A program made the translations under genes and the position numbers. Of a stretch of 64,000 nucleotides of DNA, positions 1-10,772 are shown in pieces. The notes under the pieces were generated by a model. It made no database searches. It worked only from the letters and a program-made list of their open reading frames with translations, and was not told where the DNA came from. Within the stretch, counting starts at the first letter, position 1. Every line of letters starts with the position of its first letter. This DNA is from Pelecanus crispus. Its lineage: Eukaryota; Chordata; Aves; Pelecaniformes; Pelecanidae. The DNA is taken from NCBI RefSeq assembly GCF_030463565.1, contig NC_134662.1, forward strand, positions 3,782,001 to 3,846,000, given 5' to 3'.

Positions 1-478
1 TTACACACAGGACACTCTAACCCAGAATCTGTATCGTAAAGGGAAAGCAGAATGCAGCTAAGCAATAAAGGAGAGAACGACACTCAAAGCACCTGCCCGG
101 GGATCCCGTCACCTTTTCCTCTTCCCCCCACCGCTGCTTCATCCCTGTGGAGAGGAAAGCTTGTTGCTTTGCAGTTCCTACCACCATCACTCCGCCTCTC
201 ACTGCCCTGAGTTTGCTTCATTGTTCCCTTCCCTTTTTCATCTCTATCCACACTGAACTTTTCAGAACAGTTTGCCTCCCCAGGGCAAATCCACCCAGTC
301 TACGCCGCTTTTTTTTTTTTTTCCTGAGTATAACAGAGCAATACTTCAGCTTTTTCCCCTCTTTGAAATTTTTTAGGCCTTGAAGGTACTAGCAGACAAA
401 ATTAAAATCCCAAGCAAACGTTAAACAGAACTTTCACAGAGCTCTTTGTGAACGATTCCCTGGAGGAGCTATACATAC
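1..478 (-). other. RNF126: RNF126 intron 7, partial
   Basis: This is sequence downstream of the last visible RNF126 donor (GTATGT at 478-473, minus strand). I looked for the RING exon (a Cys-Pro-Val-Cys type motif) on the minus strand and did not find it, so it must lie outside the window. It contains a T-run near 310-322. Nothing else is recognised. Confidence 0.7.
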
Positions 479-3400
479 CTACGTGTTCCTGTGCGATCTG
501 TACGGTGGGGAGGGCCTGGATCTTTTCTTTGTCTGCTGGCGGTGGTCCAGTGTTTTCAAACTGATTTAGTAACTGAAAAAACAATAGGCCACGGAAGGCA
601 GAAAAGAAGAACGTGAGCTCAGCAGCACACAGCAGCTGTTCATTTATTGAACCAGGCCTTCGCTGTGGACCTTGTCTCCTATTTCTGCACCTTCAGTGCT
701 TTGCCCCCTGCAGCCATCGGCTGCTGGCAGTTTTGCAGCACTGTGCAAGAGGACAGGAGACGCCACTACAATGCCAATTTTACCTGCGTAATAATTGCAT
801 CCAAGCCGTTGGCACCCCATGCGTAGTCCATTGGATTTGAATGCAAGACTCCCCTTTAAGAATAAGGACAACAATTAAATTCAACTGGGACTACCAACAA
901 GAACACTGTCAGAAAGAGCAGTACGTCTTCCAACTCACCAAGGACCTAGTCCTAGGTTTGGTATTGTTGCAGGTGCAATAATTCCATTGACCAGCTGCTG
1001 GATAATTCTGGAAGACAAGAAAACCAGGATTATGTAAGAATTAGTGTCTGCTAACTCCCAGCCCAGAAACATGACATGGAAGGAGTGGCTAAATACTGTT
1101 GCATCATCAGAGGGAAAAGCAAAAATATCCTGTAGCAATTGTGTCTTATGAACTGATTATTCATTGATAAAGAGAAGTTTCAGTATTTTATTCGTAAGGG
1201 GATAATTTCTGACAAAGACGGCACGTGGCTCTCCAGGAGGCAGTTAAAGACACATTAGTCTTGCTGTCCAGTGTTCTCTCTCGTTTCCCCTCACGCTGAG
1301 TACATTTTGGTAATACCTGGTAACAACCAGGGAATGCTTTCGCATTGCAGGTTTAACGGTCAAAACTCCCAGCCACACCATAGTCCGTGCCACTGTGCTC
1401 AGGAGAAACGGTCCCTGTAAACTCAAGGCAAGAGCAAAGCTGGGCACCTACGGAAGGATCGCGCTGGACAGCTGTGCTTGGAGCAGTCTTTTAAGAGACT
1501 GCTCCTCAAACTGATGAGAAGGGACGGGCTGATTTTCAGCTAACTCTCATCAGTGAAAAACAACGGGGCTTCCTCCACAAGAACCTGCCAGTTGTTCTCA
1601 CCCTTCTAGCGTGGGAACTCCCTCGTGCCTGCCAGCGGCACGGCGTGTGGCGAGACGGGCTCGAGGCTGCCTGGCACCGTATCGATGCCGAGACTGATGC
1701 TCTCGCTCCCTCCGGTTCTCAGAGTCCCTGTTGTCTTCCGACTGCACATTGGACCCAAACGGAAACTCAAAGCTGTCATCAAAGATCCCGAAGGCAAATT
1801 GGCCATAGCCCTGTGGCAAGGTGAATAAGTGCTGATCCACGTTCTGGGAGGGAGAGAATTCAGGGAACAGATTGTAACGAGGAGAGAAACAGCTCTTTGC
1901 TTTCACGCCTGGCATTTCACCAGCCTTCCAAGAAAGACCGGTCTCTTCAGATCCCCAGCAACACACAAGCCTTGGCTGACACAGGTTGATCAGTGCGCTC
2001 TCAGAGGCAGCTTAGTGAGGAACAGAGGCAGACTGAAACTACGTATGAAGGTAAGAAATAACTTCCCCGGTTTCTCTTTAGCTGCTGCATGTAACTGCTG
2101 CCTTTCAAGCTGAGGCTACCGCATAGCAACACACCCAGCCAGCTCGCCGAATCCCAGCTTAGCCCCCTCACAACAAGAATAAGCTACAAGTGATGGTCCT
2201 ATTAAAAACACGCAGTAAAAATACAACACACAGAGATTTCAGGAGCAGCAGCATGTGGACGATATTAATACCTCCTTTCCTCAATTTTGTCATAAGCCGG
2301 GGAACATTTTAACAATGTACTAATGGAAAAATACTTCAATTCAGTGGCAAAGCAGGAAGTGTTGGAAGAGACAGAGAGGACTTTCTCACCTCAAAAGGAT
2401 GCCTGCTCTGATCACTGGTTGACGTAGAGGAGCTGGTCTCATTGTCAGCGTTCCTGTGAAGAACGAAGAGCACTGGTAAGCCTCAGAAGGGTGCTATGAA
2501 AAGATTTTCCCAGCAGAGGGGCGCGAGGGACATGAGTTTGACAGGAAAAGCAGACACCGCAGCTGCACGGTAAAAGCACACAGGAAGCGACCGATTCATT
2601 TTCGTGCCGAGCTCAAAGGGACCTCAGAGGTCTGCTCACCTTCCCTTCTGCTCTGGGGCAGGGGCAGCTTCATACAGAAACTAGTCTGCCCTCAGCTGCT
2701 GCTTTTCTAATTGTTCGTATCAATTTTCATTTTTCCCTCCCTGCAACCTTCACTTTCCCACATCTTCACCCATCTCTCCCCACCCTTTTAGATTCTGATT
2801 TCATGAAGCTACAGAGAAGTGACTGAACGACGATGTCAAGCAAGGATTCCCTGCGCAATCCACCTCAAACAAATCAGCTAATCCTCTGGAGCACCAGGAA
2901 GAGAAGACTTAAGGTACCAAGGTACAAACCCTGACCACTATGACCCAAATGTGCTTAAGTCTAATCTTGAATCAAAGGAACTTCTCTATTGCAGAGGCAT
3001 GTGACCAAACGGGACAGATTATTAGGGAAACTCTTAATTGCTGTTAGGCTTCTGCTTTTAGAGAGCTGCAGGAACATCTACTGCTCAGTATCCAGGTCTA
3101 CACTTTCGACATTCAGGGTAACAAAAAACTAAGGTTCAGCGACTGCGCGACTCTCGCAAGGTCACAGCAAATCACCAATACAGTCAGGATTAGCCAGGAT
3201 TGATTTTCAGCCTCTAAGGTTGGCGTAGTCAGACCCAGCGTCACCTTGTCGGTACAGAAACCTCAGCCTGTGGAGACGACCTCCCTCAGCAGGCAGCAGC
3301 ATGCCCCTGGCACCCCCCCACGCAGCTCAGCGTGCCCCTGCACCGAATGCCTGCCAGCACGCTGCCCGTCCCGAAGCCAGTCCCAGCCAAGGTCCAGCAA

Positions 3401-6400
3401 ACGCGTCTGAAACATTTTAAGACATTTTTCCTGCTCTTGCCTGTTCTGACGCTGCCAGAGAACAGTCCCACTACTGAGTCAGCAGTAAAGCACGTGAACG
3501 CAGATCTCAGCTGCTCCGGTGCAGAGTCCAAAGTCTTAGTCAAAGTGTTTCACCGTTAGTACTCTAAACTAAGTTATTAAATGATACAGCGAAGCATACG
3601 CACACTTTCCGTTCCGCAGACTCCTCTCTCACAGGCTTATCTCTGTCCTGATGACTCAAACCAGTTCAGAGCTACCATATGCCACGGGGAAAGCCTCTCT
3701 ACCGCTTTTTTTTGTTTGTTTGTTTTAAAATCAATCCATTCCTCCCCCGCCCTTTACCAACAACGTATGACACTCAGCATTCCCATGGCTGATTTACCTG
3801 TAGATGCAAACTATGCAAATTAAGCACTCTCTACCCATAGTGAGGAAAGATGAGCCAAATATTGGGCAGAAGTAGTAAAGATGGTGTATTTAGTATCCAA
3901 CACTGCCTTTTAACTAGAAAAAGGAAAAGAGCAAAGCAGACTGAGTTCAGTCCAGCAATAGCATTTGGGGCAGCACGTTACCTTGGCTCTTCGGGAAGTT
4001 CTTCAATAAAACCAGATTCACACCGTGGGCAAATATAATCCTATGGGAGAAGAAATACTGAATGAGAAAAGAAAGTGGTGCAGAAAAGCTGCAAAGAGTG
4101 CCTTCAGTGGGATGGGGTGGAAGAGAAGAGTCCTGCAGCCACAAACGCATGTCCAACAATTACAGTCGTCCCAAACGCGTGCCACAATTACAGAGCCAAA
4201 AAGACCCCAAACCACTGATATTTGCCTTCACCAGGCTAGTGAGGCAAATTGTTAAGCCTGAGCCTGTTTGGAACTTGGCTTTAGAAAAGAGCTGGATAAC
4301 ACTACTTAATCCCTGGTATAGACAAAGCATTAGGTAAGATCTGATGTAGTTCTGGGTGAAGTGAAAGCAAAACCACCAGCTTTCCCAGAAAAGCAGCACT
4401 CAAACACTGGCTTTTAAATAGCTGTGCATTTTGGGGGCCTTCCCCTGCCCCCCTCAAGGGGCCAAACCGTCCTAATGAAAGAAACGAGGAGAGAATTGCA
4501 GCACAGGCTAATCACAGCGCCACTGTCGCTTAGGAAGGGCTGAATGGAAAGCTGTTACTAATGTAGTCTGGGGTTCACACCGCACAGAGGTCAAGGAGAC
4601 ACAGGAGGGTCATTCTGCAACACACAATACCAGAATTTTACACTCCCACGCTCAACGCTCATTACAGAAAGCTACCGCCACCCTTGTAGCCTTTAACACT
4701 GAAGACTGAATATGCTAGAATAAACAGCCCCTGCGCGCAGAAGCAGGATTCTTCAGGAGTTTGTGACAGTCACCTTTCCTCACAATTCCTGGTGCCAGTG
4801 GAGAATTTACACTCCACAACCATCCTGTCCTAGCGAGCAGCAGCCTAGAACGCTTGAGATCCTGAAAGGAAATTGCATCATTTTCGGCGCTCGAGAAGAA
4901 GTAGCACCACGCAGCACTGTCGAGTCAGAAGAGGAAGCGACAGACCCCATACCTAACCCCAACCACAGCCCGGGCAGAACAGCCACTGCGGGCAAACACA
5001 ACTGCTCAAAACCCCGCCCTGGCAAACCCAGGCTCCGCATGGAAGAAATTTAAGAGCTTCTAAAAATAATGCTACTTCCCTTTACTACTGCTACATTTGA
5101 ATTGGCACAGGCCCTTAAGCAAAGTCTGTTTGGATTCCCCAAAAGAGGAGAGGATGCCAGCCATGTGGGTTTGCTCTGATAAGACATCTGGGATCACTCC
5201 TCCAGCCACCGCAGAAAAACGTGATAAGGCCCAAGCACGAGGCAGCAATGCCAGTGATCACTCAATGCTGCCCCTGTCTGCCCAGCAAGATAAGGAAGCA
5301 GCAAACACCAAGACCTAGAAACAGACTCGGAGCAGTTGCTGCTCCCTCTTCCGTGCAGGACTCTTTAGATTTGCGGTTGTGAAATAACTGGGTCTACGCA
5401 ATTGACACAACATTTGATTTCAAGAACATTTCTACACCATCCAAATTCTTCTCAAAGTTGGTTACCGGCACATGGGAACTCCTGTGTCGAACACAGAAAA
5501 TCAGATCAATTGCCTCTGCCTTTGAAATATCCCCTTACCGTTTCACTTTCCACCAGTGTGCCACTGGGGTAAATTATTACGGTAGCCACACTCGAGCGGT
5601 GAGCGACTCACTCCTCTCAACTCTCTTATTTAAGGGTGGCTTTTTTTTTTTTCCTTTTCTGTGTGCTTACAGACAACTCTGAACACAGGGATCAGCAAAT
5701 TCCTCTGCAGCTGGAACAGCACAAATGTCAAAGTTTCTTGTTTCTCAGGCTGTCTGAATCACTCCTTTTGCAGCATATGCTACAGTTCCTCCAGTAGCTC
5801 GCTCTGCAAACAGTAAGTGAAACCACATGAACTTGGACCCCCAAAACAAGTTCATTAACTAGCAATGAACCAGACCTGAATCAACAAAAGCAGTCGTCCG
5901 CTCCCTACCACAGTTCAGCGCGTTCGCTGCCAGATGTGCTCTGCTGGCACCAGCCCAACACGGGGCGTTTAAACAAAAACAAATGACCGATATTTCTAGG
6001 TTACAACCTTCAGCTCCCGAGCCACTTTCTCCAGCCCTGTATGTCTAAATACAGTCTATGTATTTAGCAGGAGCATTATCAAGAGTTTTGTCCTCACACT
6101 TAAATACAAGCCGTGAGATTTACCAGCAAGGCCTGCCCTCGCCTAACCAGTAAGACTGACAGAGAGGGCGAAAAGGACAAACAGCGCATTACAAAACCAA
6201 ACTGACGGCAAAGTCTGATCAACCGTGGCAGAGAGACACCTCTGCTTGCCATCAGGTGACTTTTAAAATTCAATAAACGGTACCAAAAAGCAATGCCTTA
6301 TTCTGACAAGACACTGTGAAAAGTTTCTGGGCAAATAAGAGACTGGCAGGATCCTCTGAATCACATCTAACATCTCGCAACATTTGGCAGGTGATCAACA

Positions 6401-7404
6401 GAAAATCTAGCCGTGGCCCACGATGTTTTAGCCAGTTCCTTTCCACCAGCCAACGCTCCTTTCCTACCCACACCAGAAAAATATGACTCCTTACAGGGGT
6501 TTTACTCAGCGATTAAAGCACATCTGCTCACGCGCTGCGCCTAGCCTACAAAGCACTTCTGCATTCTGGGAACGGTGCGGACGTATCATCTGTGCACTTG
6601 CCTACATCTCAGCTATTATGACCTGTGAAGCTTTTCTCCTGCTCCTCGTTTAAATCCTACTGAAAGAGGCAAAAAAAAGAACCCCCCTCGTTATCCCACG
6701 GAGCTTCAATCCGCTCCAGACAAAGCAGCGGGGTAATGGTGCCTGGGCCCGGGGGGGCTGCCAGAGAGACGGGGGTGCGGAAAGCCCGGGGCTGGGCCGG
6801 GGAAGGGCTGCTGCAGGTCGGGACCACCGCCCTCAAACCCGCGCTGAGGCGGGGCTGCCCGGCGGGCTCCCCGCTCCTCCCAGCCCGGCGGGGACACACG
6901 AACCACCCCGGCCCCGCAGGCAGCCCCGCCGGGCCCCCCCGCACCAGGCCGAGGAGGGCGGGGGGCCCCCTCCCGCCGCCCCCGCCCCAGGCTCCACCGG
7001 CCGCTTCCCCTCGGCCGGGGCCTCCCCGTTTCTCCCCAGCCCCCAGCGCCGCCATTCCCTCGCTCCGAGCCCCCCCCCAGCCCCTCTTAACGCCCCCCCC
7101 GACCCCCAACTGCCACCCGCAGAACCGCCCACCCCTCAGGGCCCCTCCTAACGCCCCCCGCCCCCCGCTCCGAGCCCCCGCTCCGCCCTCCCCGCCCTGA
7201 GGGCCCGGCCTCCCCTCAGGCCCCCCCGGGCTCCCTCAGGCCTCACCCCCACATGCCCGACCCACCGGCCCCCCCACCCCACGGCCCTGGCTCCCCGCGG
7301 CCGCCGCCAGCCCCCCCATCCCCGCTCACAGGCAACCGCGGGGCGATCTCGGCCGAGCAGCAGTGGCAGAAGAACCTTCCCGGCTGTGGTGAAGCCTCCG
7401 CCAT
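479..7404 (-). CDS. RNF126: RNF126 E3 ubiquitin ligase, coding exons 1-7 (partial, 3' end off window)
   Basis: RNF126 is a cytosolic/nuclear E3 ubiquitin ligase that works with BAG6 to ubiquitinate mislocalised hydrophobic proteins (family knowledge). Coding exons, read on the minus strand: 7404-7330, 4040-3982, 2453-2390, 1843-1602, 1007-939, 853-784 and 572-479. All have AG/GT borders and the phases join without a break over 673 nt. The N-terminus starts [16 protein letters not shown]; Cys13, Cys16, Cys29 and Cys32 form the four-Cys zinc finger that binds BAG6. The middle carries [20 protein letters not shown] (about residues 70-90), an Arg-rich [12 protein letters not shown] stretch, and [10 protein letters not shown] and [20 protein letters not shown] blocks, all close to human RNF126. 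The last visible residues are QEHVG, just before the RING-H2 domain, whose exons lie left of base 1. The start is the ATG inside AAGATGGCGG, the usual start context. The identification is secure. Confidence 0.96.
3115..3215. repeat. Ancient MIR-like SINE fragment in RNF126 intron 2
   Basis: The stretch reads AACTAAGGTTCAG, then CGCAAGGTCACAG, then AGTCAGGATT. These are in the order and spacing of the conserved core and 3' part of MIR/CORE-SINE elements (gaaactgaggctcag ... caaggtcac ... agccaggatt). It is heavily diverged, so it is an old insertion. The family is assigned by eye from the consensus as remembered. Confidence 0.5.
4041..7329 (-). other. RNF126: RNF126 intron 1
   Basis: This is a 3.3 kb intron between coding exons 1 and 2 (donor GTGAGC at 7329, acceptor ATAG ending at 4041, read on minus). 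It is comparatively AT-rich up to about 6680 and then turns abruptly GC-rich inside the promoter CpG island. I saw no exon, RNA gene or recognisable young transposon in it. Confidence 0.75.
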
Positions 7405-7720
7405 CTTCCCACCCCCCCCCCCCCACCCCGGCGCGCCGCCACCGCCTCACCCCCGCCCCGCCCAGCGACGCGCGGCGGAGGGGGACGGTGGCCGAGCGAG
7501 GACAAGAAATGCGAGAAAGCGGAAGAAAGGGGCGGGGCGAAACGCGCCCGGGAGGCGGGGATGTGGGCGTGGGTTGTGGAAAAGGGGCGGAGCTTGAGCT
7601 TTATAAGGCGGGCGGGCGCAGCGGCCGCCATTACTCTCTGAGGCCGGGGGCGAGGGAAGGGAGCCCGGGGCCCCGATTCGGGGCCCCGGGCTCCCTTCCC
7701 TCGCCCCCGGTCCCCTTCCA
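6690..7720. promoter_or_regulatory. RNF126: CpG island / promoter of RNF126, probably bidirectional
   Basis: The region is GC- and CpG-rich, spans RNF126 coding exon 1, and has several GC boxes (GGGGCGGGGC near 7529, GGGGCGGAG near 7584). The RNF126 start codon lies in a YY1-type motif (AAGATGGCGG, minus strand, about 7398-7408). A TATA-like TTTATAAGG at 7600-7608 faces the plus strand, away from RNF126, followed by GCCGCCATTA (about 7624). This suggests a divergent plus-strand transcript starting near 7630, but no coding gene follows it. CpG-island promoters commonly fire in both directions; the divergent RNA here is inference. Confidence 0.6.
7644..7710. repeat. Perfect inverted repeat (33-bp arms, 1-nt centre)
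   Basis: The left arm, 7644-7676, is the exact reverse complement of the right arm, 7678-7710, around T7677. The arm begins CCGGGGGCGAGGG and ends GGGGCCCCGA. It would form a long GC-only hairpin or cruciform just upstream of the RNF126 start. The symmetry stops cleanly at both ends. It could be genuine or a fold-back assembly/sequencing artefact. Confidence 0.9.
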
Positions 7721-10490
7721 TTCCCTCTCCTCAGAGGCCTGGAGAGCTGCTGGAGTCTTCCAGGCACCTCAGGGCCTGCTTGGAGCAGCCTTGTGGGGAT
7801 GAGGACACAGAGAAAGGCTGAGCGGGGAGGAGGAGATCCTAGTGAGGAAGAGCGGGAAAGGGCTGCAGCTGAGACCTGCCCAGTCCGTCCCCTGGATTTG
7901 TTCCCATTCCTCTGCTTTTTTTTTTTTTTTTTCTTTTTAATAAAATTATGGGGAGGGGTTGTCTACGATTGCAGCGCAGAAGTTTGAATGAGTCCTTTTG
8001 GAGGAAATGAGGTGGGGAGAGATTGAGCCCCGCAAAAATGAAGACGAAACGTTTCGTCCGGTGAAAACTCAAGATTTGCTTAAAAAAGTAGCGATAGCCA
8101 CAAAGGAAAGTGGTGAATTTCAGCAAAAATGTCCCAAGTGGGCTGTTTCCCCCCAGATCTCCCCATGGATGTTGGCAGGTGCTGAAGAGGTTTTGGGGGG
8201 GGGGGAGCAGATGAAGCCTATTTTTCAGGATCGTTCCTCCCATGCCCAGGTTCCTCAGGGCGACTTGGAAACAAGCTGGGATCACAGGCATGGCCCTGCC
8301 TGCTCGGGAATGTGCTGAAAATCCCACGTGGGGCTCGGCTCCAGCCCGGCCTCTTCCCGAGGCTGCAGGTTTTGGGGGAGCGTGGGGTCTGCGTGGCCCC
8401 CACTGGGGTGCGTGGGGCCAGCGCTGCAGCACCGCGGAGCTGAGCTTTGGGGGTTGCAAGGCTGCGGGGTTTGGGGGGTTCTGCATGGTGAGGTTGTGGG
8501 GTTTCGGGGCGATGGGGTTTGGGGGTTTTTGGGGCTGCGGGGTGCCCGCTGGCCCGTGGCACCAGACCTGCTTCCAGCAGGTGGCATCTTCAGCCCAGGT
8601 TTTGCTTCTCCAGCTTTTTTTGGGTGCCGGAGCAGGCTGGGGAGGCGATTTGTGAAGCAGCTCTGGAGTCCTGGGAAGCAAAGCTCAGGGATGCTCCCTC
8701 CGAAGGTCTCCCCTCCCTGTGGGTGCTGGGGGACGGGGTGCAGGGGACAGGGGACAGGGGTGAGACGCTGTAAACTGGGTGCTGGTGGGAAACAGCCGCG
8801 TAATGGCTGGGTAACCGGTCGGTGACTTCTTCAAGGGTTTGGTCATTGTGTGGAAATTGCAGCTGTGGGACAAATTTGCAGTCGTTTACTCGCTGATTGA
8901 TGATCCCAGCTGTTGATAAGACATGTTAGCAATTATTTACAACTGATGAGGAAATTGCTACCGAGTCCTGCAACTCTTTTATTCGGGAGGTGGGTCTAGA
9001 CAGCCTGGCGTGGCCCAGCCCCGGAGCCAGACGGAGCCTGGCTGCCCGCAGAGCGGAGCCCGCGGCCCTGGACGGGGCATTTCACACCCCGGAGGGAAGT
9101 TCCCTTCCACGCTGAGGACGTGGATGCGTTTCTCCTTGCCCTGTTTCATGGTCGGAGGACAAGTTGCCACTTGATCAAATGGGTGCTGAGTGCCTGTGGG
9201 ATGGGGAGGGAAGGATCCGGCTCCACTGACTTTGTCCTTCTGGAATTCCCTGACGCAGGAACTGCGGAAGCTGAACGTGGCAACACTCGTTGGGATGCAA
9301 ATGGCAACGGATATTAATGCACGTGGAGATAAGGGCGGGCAGGGCGGCCCGCGGCCTCCCACCCCAACACCTCCAGCACGCAGCAGTCGAGAAGAGCTCC
9401 CCCCGCCAAGCCCCTCGGCTAATTGGGATGTGTTTGTGCAGGGAGAGGCGGCTCAGGGTGAGGACCCTCCATTGCAGGACCACCCTGTCCCTGGGCTCGG
9501 GGAGCCCGGGCAGGTAGAAAGCTCCTGGTTAGAGCTGCGGCTCCTCCAGCACGTGGCCCGTGCCCCGCGACCTGCAGCCTCTGGGCTCGCACGGAGTCCC
9601 CTGCCCGGACCGCAACTCCGCATCCCTGATGCTGAGCGTGGAGAGGGGATCCCACACGAGAGCCCTTCTCCGGGGCTTGAGGTTCCCGCTGCCCCCGGGC
9701 AGCCCCGTGCCCCGCTTTCGGCCCCGGCCGCAGTCCCTCCCCACAGGGGACACGAGGCTGATCTGGGATGGGGGTGCCTGGGGTGGATGCACCCCCTCTC
9801 TGCCGCCGCTCTGGCAGGGGCTGCGCACGCCGGGAATTGGGTTTCTGGACTTGGCTGTCCCCTGTTTCCCCTCCAAGGTTGCTGGGACTGGTCAGGAGCA
9901 AATTTTGAGTCACCCTGGGAAGCCAGCGACTGGGAGGATTTTCCCACGCTGCTGCAGAAAGAAGCAAACTGCACCCTTTTCCGAGAGGACTGACGAAGAG
10001 GTGACACCTCCCGAATTAGTATCGATTCATCGTTAGACAGAGCCTGCTCCCCAAGCAGCCGGGAGGGCAAAGCGGCCATCCCCGTTCGGGGAAAGCGGAA
10101 GGGAAAGAGGGAGGGTTTTGGCTAAGGGCAGTGGAAAATATCCTGGGCCTGTCGTTGTCCGAGGGGACGGGATGGGCTGGGAGGCTCCTCCGGCAGCTCT
10201 GAGTCACGATCCCACCTGGACTACACTGTGGAGGGGGACGCGTGCCCCTCTGCGCTCCCTGACCGGGGCTCCCAGGAACCCATGGGTGCATTGGGCTCTG
10301 CCACAAAACCTGCAGGTGTTTGGGAGCAGAGGCGGCATGGGGCCAGTGGTCCCGGCTGCCAGCCGGGGCTTGGCACGGAGCCTGGCCGGGGCGGCAGCCG
10401 GGGCTTTGCAGGAAAGCCTAAAAAAACACCCAAAAAACCCCTGGTGCTGCTCTGGACTGTGCTGGTGTCAGGAGGCGGCGAGTGGCGGGT
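7721..10490. other. Intergenic, no gene recognised
   Basis: This is RNF126-FSTL3 intergenic DNA. A T-run followed by AATAAAATTATG lies at about 7918-7947; AATAAA near 7939 on the plus strand could end a short divergent RNA starting at the RNF126 island. Other long open frames have no family resemblance and reflect the low stop-codon density of GC-rich DNA. Confidence 0.6.
8447..8545. repeat. G-rich degenerate repeat, G-quadruplex candidate
   Basis: Runs of 4-6 G alternate with short T-rich spacers (GGGGTTTGGGGGG, GGGGTTTCGGGG, GGGGTTTGGGGG, TTTTTGGGG) in an imperfect tandem layout on the plus strand. At least six G-tracts of four or more lie within 100 bases, enough for intramolecular G-quadruplexes. 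Confidence 0.6.
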
Positions 10491-10496
10491 GCCACA

Positions 10497-10772
10497 TGGG
10501 AGCTGCCCAAGGCTGTGGTGCCCACGGCCACGGTGCCCTGTGCCATGGTGCCCATGGCCACGGTGCCTTGTGCCATGGTGCCCTGTGCCCTGGTGCCCGC
10601 TGGCCGTGGTGCCCGCTGGCCACGGTGCCCTGTGCTGCAGTGCCCTGTGCCATGGTGCCCTGTGCCCTGGTGCCCGCTGGCCGTGGTGCCTGCTGGCCGC
10701 GGTGCCCTGTGCTGCAGTGCCCGCCGGCCACGGTGCCGTGGTGCCCTGTGCTGCGGTGCCCGCTGGCCGTGG
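10497..10772. repeat. Minisatellite, about 15-bp degenerate units
   Basis: This is an imperfect tandem array of units such as CACGGTGCCCTGTGC, CATGGTGCCC and GCTGGCCGTGGTGCCC. It has a longer-range repeat: the block GGTGCCCTGTGCTGCAGTGC recurs twice about 78 bp apart. It keeps all frames fairly open and accounts for the long overlapping open frames here. Confidence 0.75.
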
